Shown here: positions 35,434-46,539 of the stretch, in pieces
How positions within the stretch are numbered: the first letter of the stretch is position 1
Layout of the letters: every line of letters begins with the position of its first letter
Assembly (NCBI RefSeq): GCF_000149955.1
Contig: NC_030986.1
Span: forward strand, 4,801,870 to 4,865,869
Origin: Fusarium oxysporum f. sp. lycopersici 4287
Taxonomy: Eukaryota > Ascomycota > Sordariomycetes > Hypocreales > Nectriaceae
Reading direction: 5' to 3'
DNA: 64,000 nucleotides
Translations under genes and position numbers: made by a program
Notes under the pieces: generated by a model
What the model was told of the DNA's origin: nothing
Database searches by the model: none
Seen by the model: the letters and a program-made list of their open reading frames with translations, nothing else

Positions 35434-35787
35434 CGGTGACTTGTTGAGAAGAGTCATTGCAATTTGATGCCAACAACGCAGAGGCACTCATACCAGTAAA
35501 GCTCGACGTTTGTTTAGCTGAGACCGAAGTAGTTCAGAGATAATGCAGACGGGAGGTGCAGACGAGAGAGACCATAAGAATGTGAATAGCATTCATTACT
35601 TTAATTGTCTAAAAGTCAAAGGGTATCAAGTACTCAAATAACCCTACAACGAAAACCCAGACAACAGTGCTGGGAATCGAACAATGAAGAAAACCATCCA
35701 TAGCGATGCTTCCTTACAACACCCTAAACTCCCAGATCCAAAAGGCCCTACGAACAAAGGAACAGTGACAGACAGTATATAAGAGGT
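35434..35787. other. Spacer between tRNA-Glu and the kinesin gene
   Basis: Upstream flank of the tRNA and 3' flank of the kinesin gene. No additional gene was seen. Confidence 0.5.
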
Positions 35788-38700
35788 TTAGTTGAGCCTT
35801 GGACTCTTTCTCCTAGACAGGCTCTCCTCAAGCGCGGTTGGAAGCATATTCTCGCCGCCCTCAGAGATGATGGGATCCCTGACTCCAACCTTCTTGGCGC
35901 TGCGAGTCACACGCGTGCTGCGCTTAAACAGTGGCAAAGTGCGCTCAGGGGGCATGGATATAATGCTGGCGCGAGGATCGAAGCCGATGGATCCAGTTGT
36001 GTGATTTGGTACATTGGGGTTCACTTCACGAAGGCTTCCGGCCAGACCTATGTGCTCAGGGGCACTAGCATTGGACATGCGAGAGGGCGGAGGTCGGACT
36101 GGGGATGTCATCATTTTCTGAGGGCAGTCAAGGTCGGCAAAGACCATGGTACCATCCCTGTCAGATGCGTCACGATCCTTGGTTGGTGTAGAAACCTCGT
36201 CGATGCGTGAAATGATGAGATCGTGATCTTCAGTGCGAGGAAGGTCAGTGGGGTAATGATATTGGACCTTGGCTGGTGTTTCACCAGTTGGCTGGTATTC
36301 TTGGAGGGCCGCGCGAGTGATGTCTTCGCGCAAGTTAGCCAGAGGTTGGCAGAGCTGATCATTGAGTGGCTCTAGGCCATCTTGAAAATCACCAAGATCG
36401 AGCTCCATCTCCTCGCCCAAGTTCTTGACGCGGTCAAATGTAGACTTGAAGTGCGATGAAATGTTTCCGAAAGACTCCTCAACAGTATTGGACAACGATT
36501 GAACGGACACGCTATGAGACTCATGGTGATGGCCGTTCTCAGTCTTTGCACGGCTGACAAAGTCGTCTAGGGCTTCCATTTGAACATCGAGATCCTTGAT
36601 TTGCTCGTCGACAACACGAACAGTCTCGGCATGAACAGACTTGGCAGTAGCTTGGATGGAGCTGCTGTGGTCATTGGCGGCTGTCCAGTCATCCTTCAAC
36701 TTCGTCTTGAGCTGCTCACGAGACTTCTTGACTTCGTCCAGTAGCTCACCCTCCTTGACATCCCACGTTGACATACCCTCGCCATATGTATCGACGGCCT
36801 GCTCCAAGTTGGTGCTGGTGGCCGTGATGCTCTTCTGAATCTGGGAAGCTCTGTCGTGAAGCCGTGACTCCTGAGCGTCGGCATGGGTGTTGATAAGAGC
36901 TGTTATTTGAGTCATGAGCTTCTGACGTTCATCAACGGCTTGGCGACGCTCCTCCACCAGGGCATCTTGAATTCGCGAGGAGATTGTAGCGTTTTGTAGC
37001 ACAATCGTGTTTGTTGCTGCTTGGAGCTGTCGCTTGAGGTTGTCGCACTCAGCTCGCTGAGCAGTGATGTGCTTAACAAGATCCTCGAAGGTGGACTTGA
37101 AGTCTTTTCCAATAGCACTGTAAGAGTTGTGAAGCTGTAACCTGTCAGAATATGGTCTCTAAAGCTGTAACACAGAAGCTTACCTGTCCGTGGAACGCAG
37201 TCATCTCATTCAACATATCTGCCGCTATCCTCTCGGCAGAATGAGAGATAGACTGCAGGCTCTCGCCCATTCGCTCCTTGACCGTGTCACGAACAACCTT
37301 GATCTCCTCCAAAACCTCGTCCATATCCTCCTTCGACTTTTGCTTCGACTGGAGTAAGTCTTTCTTCGACTGAGTGAATGTGCTCAAGTGCTCATCGAGG
37401 AAAGTTTGTGTAGTCGATAGCTTACGCAGCTCCTCATCTACAAAGTTCTCCATGCGCTGTCCGACACTTGCAATATGTTCTTGCTGCTCCTCCTGGAACT
37501 CATTGATTCGACGCTCGACCATGGAGGTAACATCAGCAACCTGATCTTGAGATGTTGTCCATGTGTTTCGGTTGATCGACTGAAGATCCGACTTTCGCTT
37601 GTTCTTGGCATGAAGACCACCAACATCACGGACTGTCTTATGCAGCTTGTTGATGAGCTCTCCACCAACCTCGGTAAGCTTCTGCTCCGTCTTCTGGTGT
37701 GCTTTTCTGATCTTGGTTTCCTCAGCAAGTGACTTCCGTGTTGCAGAAAGAACAATCTCGGTTTGGTCCAACACTTCCTTGGTATCGTCCAGCTGGGCTT
37801 TTGTGCCCTCGTGATCCTTCTTTAGTCCCATGAACGTAGACTGTAGGCTGAACAGCTCCTGGACCTTGTTGCGCAAGTTGTTTTCCAGGGTCTCAAGCTT
37901 GGCAGCCTGTTCCTCGTTGACGATGCGGCGAGATTCGCTCTGAGCCGTCATCTCTTCGTAGGCTTCGTTTGAGAGATAGACACCGTTGCGTTGGCGAGTA
38001 GCGATAAGCTCACTCTTGAGCTTCTCGATTTCCATAGTGAAGTCCCTGAGCAGTGTCTTCTTCTCAACCATAGGGTTGAGCTGGGGCTTGTTCTTGATGT
38101 TCTTGGCCCTGAAGGCATAGTCGAGTGTTGATATGGTCTCTTCCAGGTTACTCTTGGCGGGAGAAATGGTTGCAATAATGCAAGTCTTTGTTCTACCACC
38201 AAGTGAGTCCTGTAACAAACGAGTCAACTTGGACTCTCGGTAGGGAATATGAGAGCTGCGGTCCACAAGCGCGTTGATGACTCGACCGAGAGTCAAGAGT
38301 GACTTGTTGATGAGGCCAGCCTCCGCAGCACGCTTGTTCTCAGCTCCTGATCGCTGAATGTTCTCACTTCCAGCCAAATCGACGAGGTTCAGCTTTCCAG
38401 CACTAACAAGAGCATCCACGCCGTGCTCGTTCGGCTTTCGGACATATGTGGTAATGGTGAAGACCGTGTGACTGCGAGAACTTAGATCATTGCACTTTGT
38501 AGCAGCAACCTGGCGTTTCAAACTGCCGTCCTGGAGCACTTTGACACCCTCGGTAGCGCTCTTGATGTGCTTCTCCTCCATGCCCTGAACAATGGTGCTG
38601 AGATGGCCTCGTCGTGAAGTGTCGTCGAAAATCTTGAGCTTGTTGCCCTCGTCGGATGAAAGCAGATCGCGGAGTTCTTCATTGTAAAGTTCAATAAAGG

Positions 38701-39378
38701 AGCACTTGATGGTACTCTCGGCGTTCTCAAGCTCGAGCTTGTTGAACAGTGTCTGTAGGACTCGAGGAATGATACCAGCTTCGTCTGAGAGCATACCCAG
38801 GGTGTCGGTCATGTCACCAGACATGGTATATGTCTTTCCTGTACCTGTCTGTCCATAGGCAAAGATGGTGCAGTTATATCCGGAGAGCATCTAAAACAGT
38901 TAATAACTAGATCTGTGTCCCGCATGCTCTTTCAACCCACCTCATCCAGAATTGGCTTTACTGTATCATCAAAAACCATGTTTTGATCCGCCGCCTGGGA
39001 AAAGACGCGATCAAAATTATATGAGCGGTTGCTCAAGGCATTGGAGCCCATTGACAACTCGACAATCTTTCCCTTGACCGCATCTGCCGTAACAACGACG
39101 TTGCTGTTCTCGCGGACCTCACGCTCGTTGCGTCCGCGACATCGCACAACGACCTGGATATTTGTCTCCTCGGCGCTAGACTCGGCCTCAAAGTCACGCT
39201 CCTTGCGCTTAGTTCCGATGGTATTAACAGTGTTTACTGAAGCGATAGATCCAGTCGGTGATACGGCGCCGTTGCGCGTCGCGAGCGATGAGCCATATCG
39301 TGTCGGTGGTGCTCTTGACCCAGCTCTTACACTGGAGCGGCTGCTGTTGGCGGTGGCAGCGCGCACGCCTGGAGCCAT
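35788..39378 (-). CDS. bimC: Kinesin-5 / BimC mitotic motor (3 exons)
   Basis: Plus-end-directed tetrameric kinesin that slides antiparallel spindle microtubules. Exons 38941-39378, 37184-38890 and 35788-37134, with introns of 50 and 49 nt (both phase 0), give 1163 residues. The first ATG of the frame is at 39378, after which a Ser/Arg-rich head leads into the motor. The motor has the P-loop GQTGTGKTYTM, switch I NDLSSRSHTVF and switch II LVDLAGSENIQRSGA. The first intron splits the motor just before LSGYNCTIFAYGQ. Long coiled coil covers most of residues 430-960. Near residue 1000 the tail carries a BimC box, PTGETPAKVQYHYPTDLPRTE in two overlapping parts, whose Thr-Pro is the Cdk1 site that targets the motor to spindles. 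Length and order match fungal BimC/Cut7. Confidence 0.96.
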
Positions 39379-40045
39379 GGCGATGCGGCTGTGCTCCCGA
39401 TCGGAGCGGGTTGGGCGTGGAGGAGCCACGATGGGCAACTTTTTGTGGTTTCTATCGAGTTGACTCTGGTGTTGAAGGCTGTAGAAGAAGCCTCGAGGAT
39501 GCTTCAGACGCTGCACATTCGCTTGATCGAGTATGAAACTAAAGGAGCAAAAATGTTTGAAACTTGTAGAACCTCGAATACGTTGACATTACAAGGAGGG
39601 GATGCCTGCATATAGTTTTGGTTATGATCGCGGCAGGGCTGTTTGACATAAAGTAAATAGTACAACTCTGTTGAACCATGTTTAGGTGGAACGGGCTAGG
39701 GTCAACACAAGCTAGGGCGTCCGTTGCCACGACAACCAGCCACCTCTAGCTCACCCGCCGCCTATCCTGGTCTACACTCAATGGAACTCTCACTAAAAGC
39801 GGTGAAAGTCATGTTACGATAGGTCATTATTTCATGTCTTGGGTGCGAGTATCATGATCTCCGTTGTCATCATGAGACACTTTGATTAGGTCCTCAGTGA
39901 TTCAAGGTCAAACATAAACGGCATTACATTCCCGTATGGGGATAAATGCTCAAGTACGCCTTCTATGTAATACAAAAAATTAATCAAAACTCCAGGATTT
40001 GTAGATTCGTCTCATCATGAAGCGCTCTGTGAGGCTGATAGATTG
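39379..40045. other. Spacer between kinesin and PP4 regulatory subunit genes
   Basis: Promoter of the minus-strand kinesin gene on its left side and the 3' flank of the next gene on its right. No gene was seen. Confidence 0.5.
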
Positions 40046-41522
40046 CTATTCGGTATCCATCTTATTGTCATCGGCTTCTGACTTCGTCTCGGTCGCTGGA
40101 GCTTTGGTTTCCTCTCCCTTTTTCTCTTCCTCCTTCACATCAGAAGCCACTGTATCAGCTTTCTTGTCGTCCTCGGCTTCTTCTTCTTCCTTTAGCTTCT
40201 TGTGGGTTTCGCTTTCAAGGTCTTCGTCTGCTTCCCGTTTGGAGCCTACGCTCTCTGCGCCGGGGCTCCTGGCTTCACTCTCGCTCTCAGCATCTCCATC
40301 AGCGTCTACGTCGACCTTGCCCTCCTCGTCATCGTCATGTTTCCTGCCAACTGCCGCCTCAACATCGATCCCTTGCATTCCCATGCTACCTTCTGACATG
40401 AAACTCGTAGTTGTAGATTGAGGTCCGGTGTCGCTCATGCCGATCTCTTCGGGCCCTCTGGCATGGGGTATCTCGTCTTCTTCCTCATGTGGCTCTTCGT
40501 CCTCTTCCTCGTCCATCGTCATACGTTCTCCTTCATGAACCACTTCTTGGGCTCTTGACAGTTGGCTCACGGGGACCACGCCGGCTCTTTGCTCTTGGCG
40601 TAAGAGTTCTCCTTGTGTGACCCCTCGTGCATGCCCCGTAGATGGAATTCCGTTGACGCTGACTGAAACCGTCTCGATGCTTCCTACTCCATTGGGGCCC
40701 TCGATAGTCTCTGTGCTTTCACTGTGAATTTGAGCTCCCGGGGTGTCCTGTGAACTCTCCGGGCTGCGCCTCGTCAACCAAGGAATAGGCGTTAGCAGTG
40801 CTCCTCCCAGCGCTTCATCTGTGCCCAATGCTGCCGTTGTAGGGTTACTCCATGAGACTGACACTGCTGGATCCTTGGGGTCCTCGCCATTCAAATGCAT
40901 CGAAGACATGTCAGGAATAGGCGGTGGCAGGGGATATGTCTTTGTGCTCGATGTCACCTGGACTACGCGATCAACGGCATGTAGATAAGGCGCTACTGCT
41001 CTATAATGCGCTCTGGGTCGTAAGATCAGCTCGGCAAGGCGCTGAATGGTGTGTGGGGGGTGTGTCTCAAAGGTCTCGAGATGTTTGGTGATGTCAATGA
41101 CCATATCGGCCAGTTGCTTGGGTAGCGCACCATCAATGACTTGTGTAGCTGGAAGCGACTCGGTTGCAGCAGTTTCCTTGTTCGTTTCTTGAGACGATTC
41201 GGCTTGTGGTGACGCGGGCGCAGATGCTCGCACCTCGACAGGAGGCTGGTGAGTCGGTGGTGGAGGCGGTAGTTTAGGGATGGGGAATTCGTTGTGCGCA
41301 ATCTGAAGCGGTCAGTCTCTAGGTCGAATCAATCGCAAAGCGACAGGTGGTAGTACCTTGTCAAGTCTGGCAATTATGTCACTGCGCACAGTAGGCCAGA
41401 CGTCCCTATTGCAGTCAGGTTTTCATGTCCACATACGTGCATCCAGGTCTTTGAACTTACTTTTCCACAGTAGCGCCCGAGGCGAAAAGAGTGAGAGGTC
41501 CATTATCGCTATCGACCTCCAT
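40046..41522 (-). CDS. PSY4: Protein phosphatase 4 regulatory subunit R2 (Psy4-type, 3 exons)
   Basis: Regulatory subunit that guides the PP4 phosphatase (Pph3 in yeast) in DNA-damage recovery. Exons 41461-41522, 41357-41405 and 40046-41302, with introns of 55 and 54 nt, give 455 residues. The spliced N-terminus MEVDSDNGPLTLFASGATVE continues in frame through DVWPTVRSDIIARLDK and IAHNEFPIPKLPPPPP. The PPP4R2 helical domain follows (ITKHLETFETHPPHTIQRLA, then ILRPRAHYRAVAPYLHAVDR). The rest is disordered, with a middle acidic run (DEEEDEEPHEEEDE) and a Glu/Lys-rich tail with probable nuclear localisation signals (SKREADEDLESETHKKLK). A 49-nt middle exon is easily missed by gene finders. Confidence 0.9.
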
Positions 41523-42045
41523 GTTATAAGTTGCGATAGAAATGTTAATGTGCGATGGTGTTGATCACCAAGTCGCGATCGGTCGCGATGCTTTGGTCAG
41601 TGGTGGGGTTGTAGATATGGGGGCATCTGTCCCGTTAGATGCATGTAAACTTAACCTACACCACACTGGCTAGGTACCTTAACTTAAGGTAGGTAATAGG
41701 GAACTACTTCGATCTACAAGTCTGTGAAGATCACATCGATAACCAATTCAAAAGAAGATGCTAATAGTGTGTGTTGATATTTTTGCTTTGGCAAGACAAG
41801 TTTGTGGTTGAAGGCATACAACATTCCACGTCAGGCGCACTTTCATCCAAGGACCTGGTTTATCCATAACTAACATCGACACAACGGTACCATGAAGGGA
41901 AGTGTTGAGGCGAAGCGAATTATCTTTTTATGGGCTCATCAATAAATACAACATCTCGTTTACTGAATACCATTAAGAATCTATCTATTATAACCTAAAA
42001 ACCCAACGGAGAATACATCTTGGCCATAACCAGCCCGTTCTACGT
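41523..42045. other. Spacer between PSY4 and the SPRY gene
   Basis: About 520 bp, AT-rich in its right half. Promoter of PSY4 and 3' flank of the SPRY gene. No gene was seen. Confidence 0.5.
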
Positions 42046-43233
42046 TTAGAACTGGAACGGGTTATACAACCACTTTGACGGCTCAAACATTGCCTCAAAC
42101 TTAATCCCATCATACGTTCCAATAGCACAACTTAGATCATGGAAACCCTCCAATCCCGTAACCGGTAGATCTTGCTCAGCATCAGTCTCCTCATGGAGCG
42201 CCCACCCACCCGTCATCGTACCGTTGCGCGTAAAGAAGATATCGACCTGCGGTTTAGGTCCACCAACAGAACGCAATGTCATGCCAATACCGTAAGTCTC
42301 TCCGCGCTTGAAAGGCTGAGTGAAATCGCGGCCACCCCAGCGATCGTTGACGTATTTGTGTCCGTCGTCACCATGTACCGCTAGACTTCCGCGATGCCAG
42401 CCTGGCATGCGGAATGAAGGATAGGGTAGCGCGGTGAAACCCAGGGCGATGAATACCTCAGGGCTGTCGCGCGCAAGCTTAACTTCGTAGTAGATAGTCT
42501 TGGGCTGGCCGAGGCGAACAGGGTCATGCTCAGTTACTGAGTAGAGAGGTGGATAACCAATAATGCAACGGTCAGGTGAGTTCTTCTTACTCCAACCTTG
42601 CCAATGTCCTGGTTCCATCCAAGTGAGCTTACCACTGAAGCCCACGGGTTCCATGAGGCGAATGTTGCCTGCCTGGAGAGCTGTCTTTCCAGTCTGGTCC
42701 AAGTTAATGGGTGCTGTCAATGGATACGACTGGCACCAATCCTCGCCAGCATTGGCCTCTTCCTCAGTAGCATTGCTTGTAGGAGACCTATCGTAACCGC
42801 TGAAGATAGCGGGTGGTGGTGGGAACAGTGAAGTATCCGGCACTGCCACTTCCCAGTCATGCTTGGGCGGAGGTCCAGGTGGTGGCGCGTAGTCTCCTCG
42901 GCCTGGTGGAGGCCCTAGAGGTGCAGAGTATGGAGGTGCATCATACTGCGCTGCGGCCTTGCCCGGCGGTGGTCCTAGAGGAGCAGAATATTGCTGCGAT
43001 GAAGATTGACCAGGTGGTGGTCCCGGAGGTGGTGCAAAATCCGAGGCCTGTTTTCTGTCTGGGGGAGGTCCTGGGGGCGCAGAATAGCTAGACTCTCCAA
43101 CATATTGATTTGGGTCATTTTGAGGGTTGTATTTGCTCTTCTTTACATCTCCTTGACTCTGAGAAGATGCCGGCCTCTGCGCGGGGTGAGGCGCAGGGTC
43201 ATTATTCGCCTCTTTCTTGCTTCCAAAACACAT
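42046..43233 (-). CDS. SPRY-domain protein with PPGPPP repeats
   Basis: Intronless, 395 residues. The N-terminal 130 residues are low-complexity with five spaced PPGPPP or PLGPPP blocks separated by Tyr/Ser/Ala-Pro linkers (for example SAPPGPPPDRK and SAPLGPPPGR), a possible binding site for WW or SH3 domains. The second half is a SPRY fold: IYYEVKLARDSPEVFIALGF, then RMPGWHRGSLAVHGDDGHKY, then RGETYGIGMTLRSV and VDIFFTRNGTMTGGWALHEE. These are the classical SPRY strands and are close to the part of Ssh4/Ear1-type fungal Rsp5 adaptors. No transmembrane segment is present, unlike Ssh4, so it may be a soluble relative. The N-terminal MCFGSKK is Cys-containing and basic, and could be lipidated (speculative). 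Confidence 0.85.
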   Translation of the reverse strand: MCFGSKKEANNDPAPHPAQRPASSQSQGDVKKSKYNPQNDPNQYVGESSYSAPPGPPPDRKQASDFAPPPGPPPGQSSSQQYSAPLGPPPGKAAAQYDAPPYSAPLGPPPGRGDYAPPPGPPPKHDWEVAVPDTSLFPPPPAIFSGYDRSPTSNATEEEANAGEDWCQSYPLTAPINLDQTGKTALQAGNIRLMEPVGFSGKLTWMEPGHWQGWSKKNSPDRCIIGYPPLYSVTEHDPVRLGQPKTIYYEVKLARDSPEVFIALGFTALPYPSFRMPGWHRGSLAVHGDDGHKYVNDRWGGRDFTQPFKRGETYGIGMTLRSVGGPKPQVDIFFTRNGTMTGGWALHEETDAEQDLPVTGLEGFHDLSCAIGTYDGIKFEAMFEPSKWLYNPFQF

Positions 43234-43817
43234 GGCGATGATGATGATGTTGTTGAAATTAGGTATAGGACCTCAAGGTACATATGACGATGTTAAGCAG
43301 GGATTCAAAAGTGGGCACCTGCAACCACATATAAGCTTAAATCAAGCAGGATTCACGGTTAAATAGCAAAAAATTACCCAAGAACGGTTATTGGTGAGCA
43401 ATTGAGGGTTTAAGAAGGAAGTCTATATAGGTATGTTTCCTTTGGTCTTTTGGCCTCCTTTGTTGACATCATGTTGGTTTAAAGTAGTGGCTGTGCCGCT
43501 TAATTTCCACAAACACCACGCCGCTTTGAGCTTACACAGCCCCTTCTGGTATCACGAGGCAGAAAGCTGAATTACGATACGCCAATACGCAGGGCATGAT
43601 AAGTCAATGAATTGTATTGGGTTAGGCCACTATCGGTATTACTGTTACTTCTTTTAAAAAAAAAAACAAGTTGGGTTATCTTGTCAATTTGAGTTATTCT
43701 TTTCCCTTTGTAAGTTGTTAACTACTGGGCATCTCAGCCCATGATGTTACTACTCCGATATTTGGTGTGAGAAAGCCCCATCCTCAGCCCTCACCGACCG
43801 AGTTTCTATGACGCAGA
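43234..43817. other. Spacer between SPRY gene and exchanger gene
   Basis: About 580 bp holding the promoter of the SPRY gene and the 3' flank of the exchanger. It includes a short A tract (about 12 nt) near 43656. No gene was seen. Confidence 0.5.
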
Positions 43818-46473
43818 CTAGCTACCTCCACCCCACTCGCTGGCTTGCTGTTCATTGGGATAGAAGAAGGCTACAACAGCAATGATGATGTACACCGCAC
43901 AGAGCAGAGCACCTTCAAGGTAATTGCTTCTTCCGTCCAGGACGAGGAAGTTGACAATAAACGCCGAAACGAACAGACAGACAGTCTCAAATAGTGTAAA
44001 GTAAAGAGACATGTCTTTGTCCATGATCCATCCGAGAATAACCATGACGGGAGTAAGGAGTAGAGCAATTTGAATGGAGCTGCCTACAGCGACACCGATC
44101 GCGAGATCCATGTGGTTTTTGTATGCGACCTTGATGGCGGTGACATGTTCAGCGGCGTTGCCAACAATAGGGAGAATGATGAGACCAATTCCGACCTCGT
44201 TGACACCAGAAGTCTCAACGACCTCTTTAATAGAATCAACCAGAAATTCAGCGCAAACTGCAACCAAAGCTGTGGAGATGAGGAGAAGAATGATGGCACC
44301 GCTCTGGGTGAGGTGGTCTTCTTCGTTCTCCTGTTCCTTGGCGATCATTTGAGCACCAGGGGCAGTCAAGATTGGAGGAACAGAAGAGGGCAACATGGCG
44401 CCTGGAGCTCGAAACTGGAGACGGTCCGGGAGAGAATTTGTACGTCTGATTCCATAGCGAACGTGAGGGACAGGGGTAGATGCCATCGTCGACTTTTCAG
44501 TGAAAACGGGGGCGATGTTTTTGACAGACAATCCTCGCAGGGGGAATGGCCGTTTGCCAGTGTTTGAGGGGCCAGCCTCAAGGTCATCCTGAACGGCGAA
44601 GTCCACACGTCGAGGTTCACATTCGCTATTGTCCTGCGGAGCATTTTCGGGCAGCTCATTCTGTGCCTCAGTAACGCCTGCGGCCTTCTTGGCATCACGA
44701 GCTTGCTTTTTGCTCTTGCGGTGCCTGTGTCGGCGATATCGACGGCGTCGACGTGAACGCTTTGCCTCTTCTTCATCCTCTTCTTCAATGGCACTCTCAC
44801 TACCCTCGTAAGATGGGAAGCGAGGAAAACGATGACGCGAAGCTGTTGCCTCAGAGACCTCATCCTGTGGGGTGGTGTTTGTCGTTGTGAACGAGGCACT
44901 GCGGGTTCCTTTGGTATCAGCGGTATCAACTGAAGCAGTGCTAGATCTCCTATGCCGCCTATTTCGCAGAACCTTTTTCATTTTCTTTCGCATTGTACCA
45001 TGAGATGAGTCAGAGTCAGATGAATCGGAACTTGAGGATGAGCTGTCGTCAGAGCTGGAAGAATCCAGAAGGCCGGCAGCGGGTCCAGGGGCCAACTCAG
45101 CATCAATGATATGCTGAGGAGTCGACTCATACATGTAAGCATGAGATTTCAGCTGGAACATGAGATAGATGACGTATACAAGCAGAAGGACCTATGTTTA
45201 TTAGCATATTGAAAAAAATTGTGTACAAACCTGAGACTTACGATGCTCGTTCCACGGCTGATTTTGAGGGATTGCCGGTCAGCGAGATCATTATCTCGGA
45301 AGGAAGCATGAAAGGCTGTCTTTTAAATGGTCAATACGTGTATAGATATAAGCTGTTTGTAACATACCGGCAGAACAAGACTGATAACACTCAAACTGAG
45401 CAAACAAGCACTCATTTGAGTGACAGTACTGTTATAGACTTGCTCTCTGAAGCGCAAACCACCAAGAAGCATGCTCATACCTAAAATGAAACTGTTATTA
45501 TTTGGAGTTGAAAGGCTGGGCAACCTCTGGAACGGTTGACAGCAAAGGGGAGGGAGGGTACCTAAGATAAGCAATAAATTCGCTAAGATTGAACCTAATA
45601 GAGATGCCTGGACAATGCGAATTTCGTCTTTCGTTAAGGCATAGATGAAGATAATGAGTTCCACGGCGTTGCCTATAATAAACATGCGGATTAGACTCTG
45701 TGTGGTGTTGTGTTGTGGGTAGACTTACCAAAAGTGACATTCAGCAACGCGCCGAGAGCATCACCCATCTTTCGGGCAACAGACTCGGTAGCATAAGCTA
45801 AGAGACCAGCAAGAGGAATAATGGCAACTGCATTGAGACCAAAAACAATACCTCCATTGATGCCATCTACCTGGGATACTGCAATACCAACAGGGACGAA
45901 GATGAGGAGGATGTTGAGCCAGCTGTGGAAGATAGAAATTTTGACACTTCGCTTAACTTCAGCAAAGAATCTGTTCATTTTGCTGGTTGGATTGGGGTTC
46001 TCTTGTGACGGCTCCTCGGCCTTGTTGGGAGTCTCTATGACAGACCCCGGCCGTGCAGCCTGAGATGCTGTGTGAGATGGGACATCGCCAGCAGAGAGAG
46101 CCTTGAGAAGAGAGGAGTTGTTTCGGCTGGGACCTTGACGGTCACCGCCGTTGACAGAGCCAGAGCTGCCATTCTGTTTTTCGTTGAACTCTTTGTGTTC
46201 AGGGTTGCTGTGCTCATTCAAGCCCTGAGCAGTGGGCGCTGCGGGTTGTGCACCAGAGCGACTGCCATCTATATTGGGTGGATCAGGAGAAGCTTCCTTC
46301 ATCGAACAGGTGTTTGACTCTCGAGAGTGTGATTCGAAGCCGTGAACTATCGGAAAAGATAGTCGTCTTGTGCGTGGTGAGTTTGGGTAAACGTCGAAGT
46401 TGTAAGTAGCAGACGTAGGAGGACCAAGAGCCAAGGCCTTGGCTTTAAGGCGGGAGCTAGATCTGGGATGACG
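43818..46473 (-). CDS. Vacuolar-type Ca2+/H+ (cation/proton) exchanger, CAX family (at least 5 coding exons)
   Basis: Antiporter that loads Ca2+ into vacuoles using the proton gradient. Coding exons, from the 5' end, are 45729-46473 (5' limit uncertain), 45562-45672, 45368-45480, 45242-45319 and 43818-45191. Introns are 56, 81, 48 and 50 nt and all junctions hold the frame. The two CAX repeats are plain: c1 around NVTFGNAVELIIFIYALTKD and c2 around LPIVGNAAEHVTAIKVAYKN. Between them is an unusually long (~200 residues) cytosolic insert with a Ser/Asp run, then basic and Arg-rich clusters. The N-terminal ~160 residues are disordered. The open frame continues upstream of the first internal ATG (46302) with coding-like sequence to an acceptor at about 46474, so a short upstream exon carrying the true start is likely. 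ATGGCCTGGACA at 46528-46539 is one candidate, but its donor is weak. Confidence 0.88.
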
Positions 46474-46539
46474 CTGGTTATCCAGTGGCGTCAGTGGATA
46501 TCAACCCACTTTTTATGTGGCTGGAACTGTCCAGGCCAT

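Noticed and set aside
39379..39516. N-terminal extension of the kinesin beyond 39378
   Set aside because: The frame is open, but the only candidate start there is GTG. The first ATG in frame is at 39378, which gives a normal BimC N-terminus.
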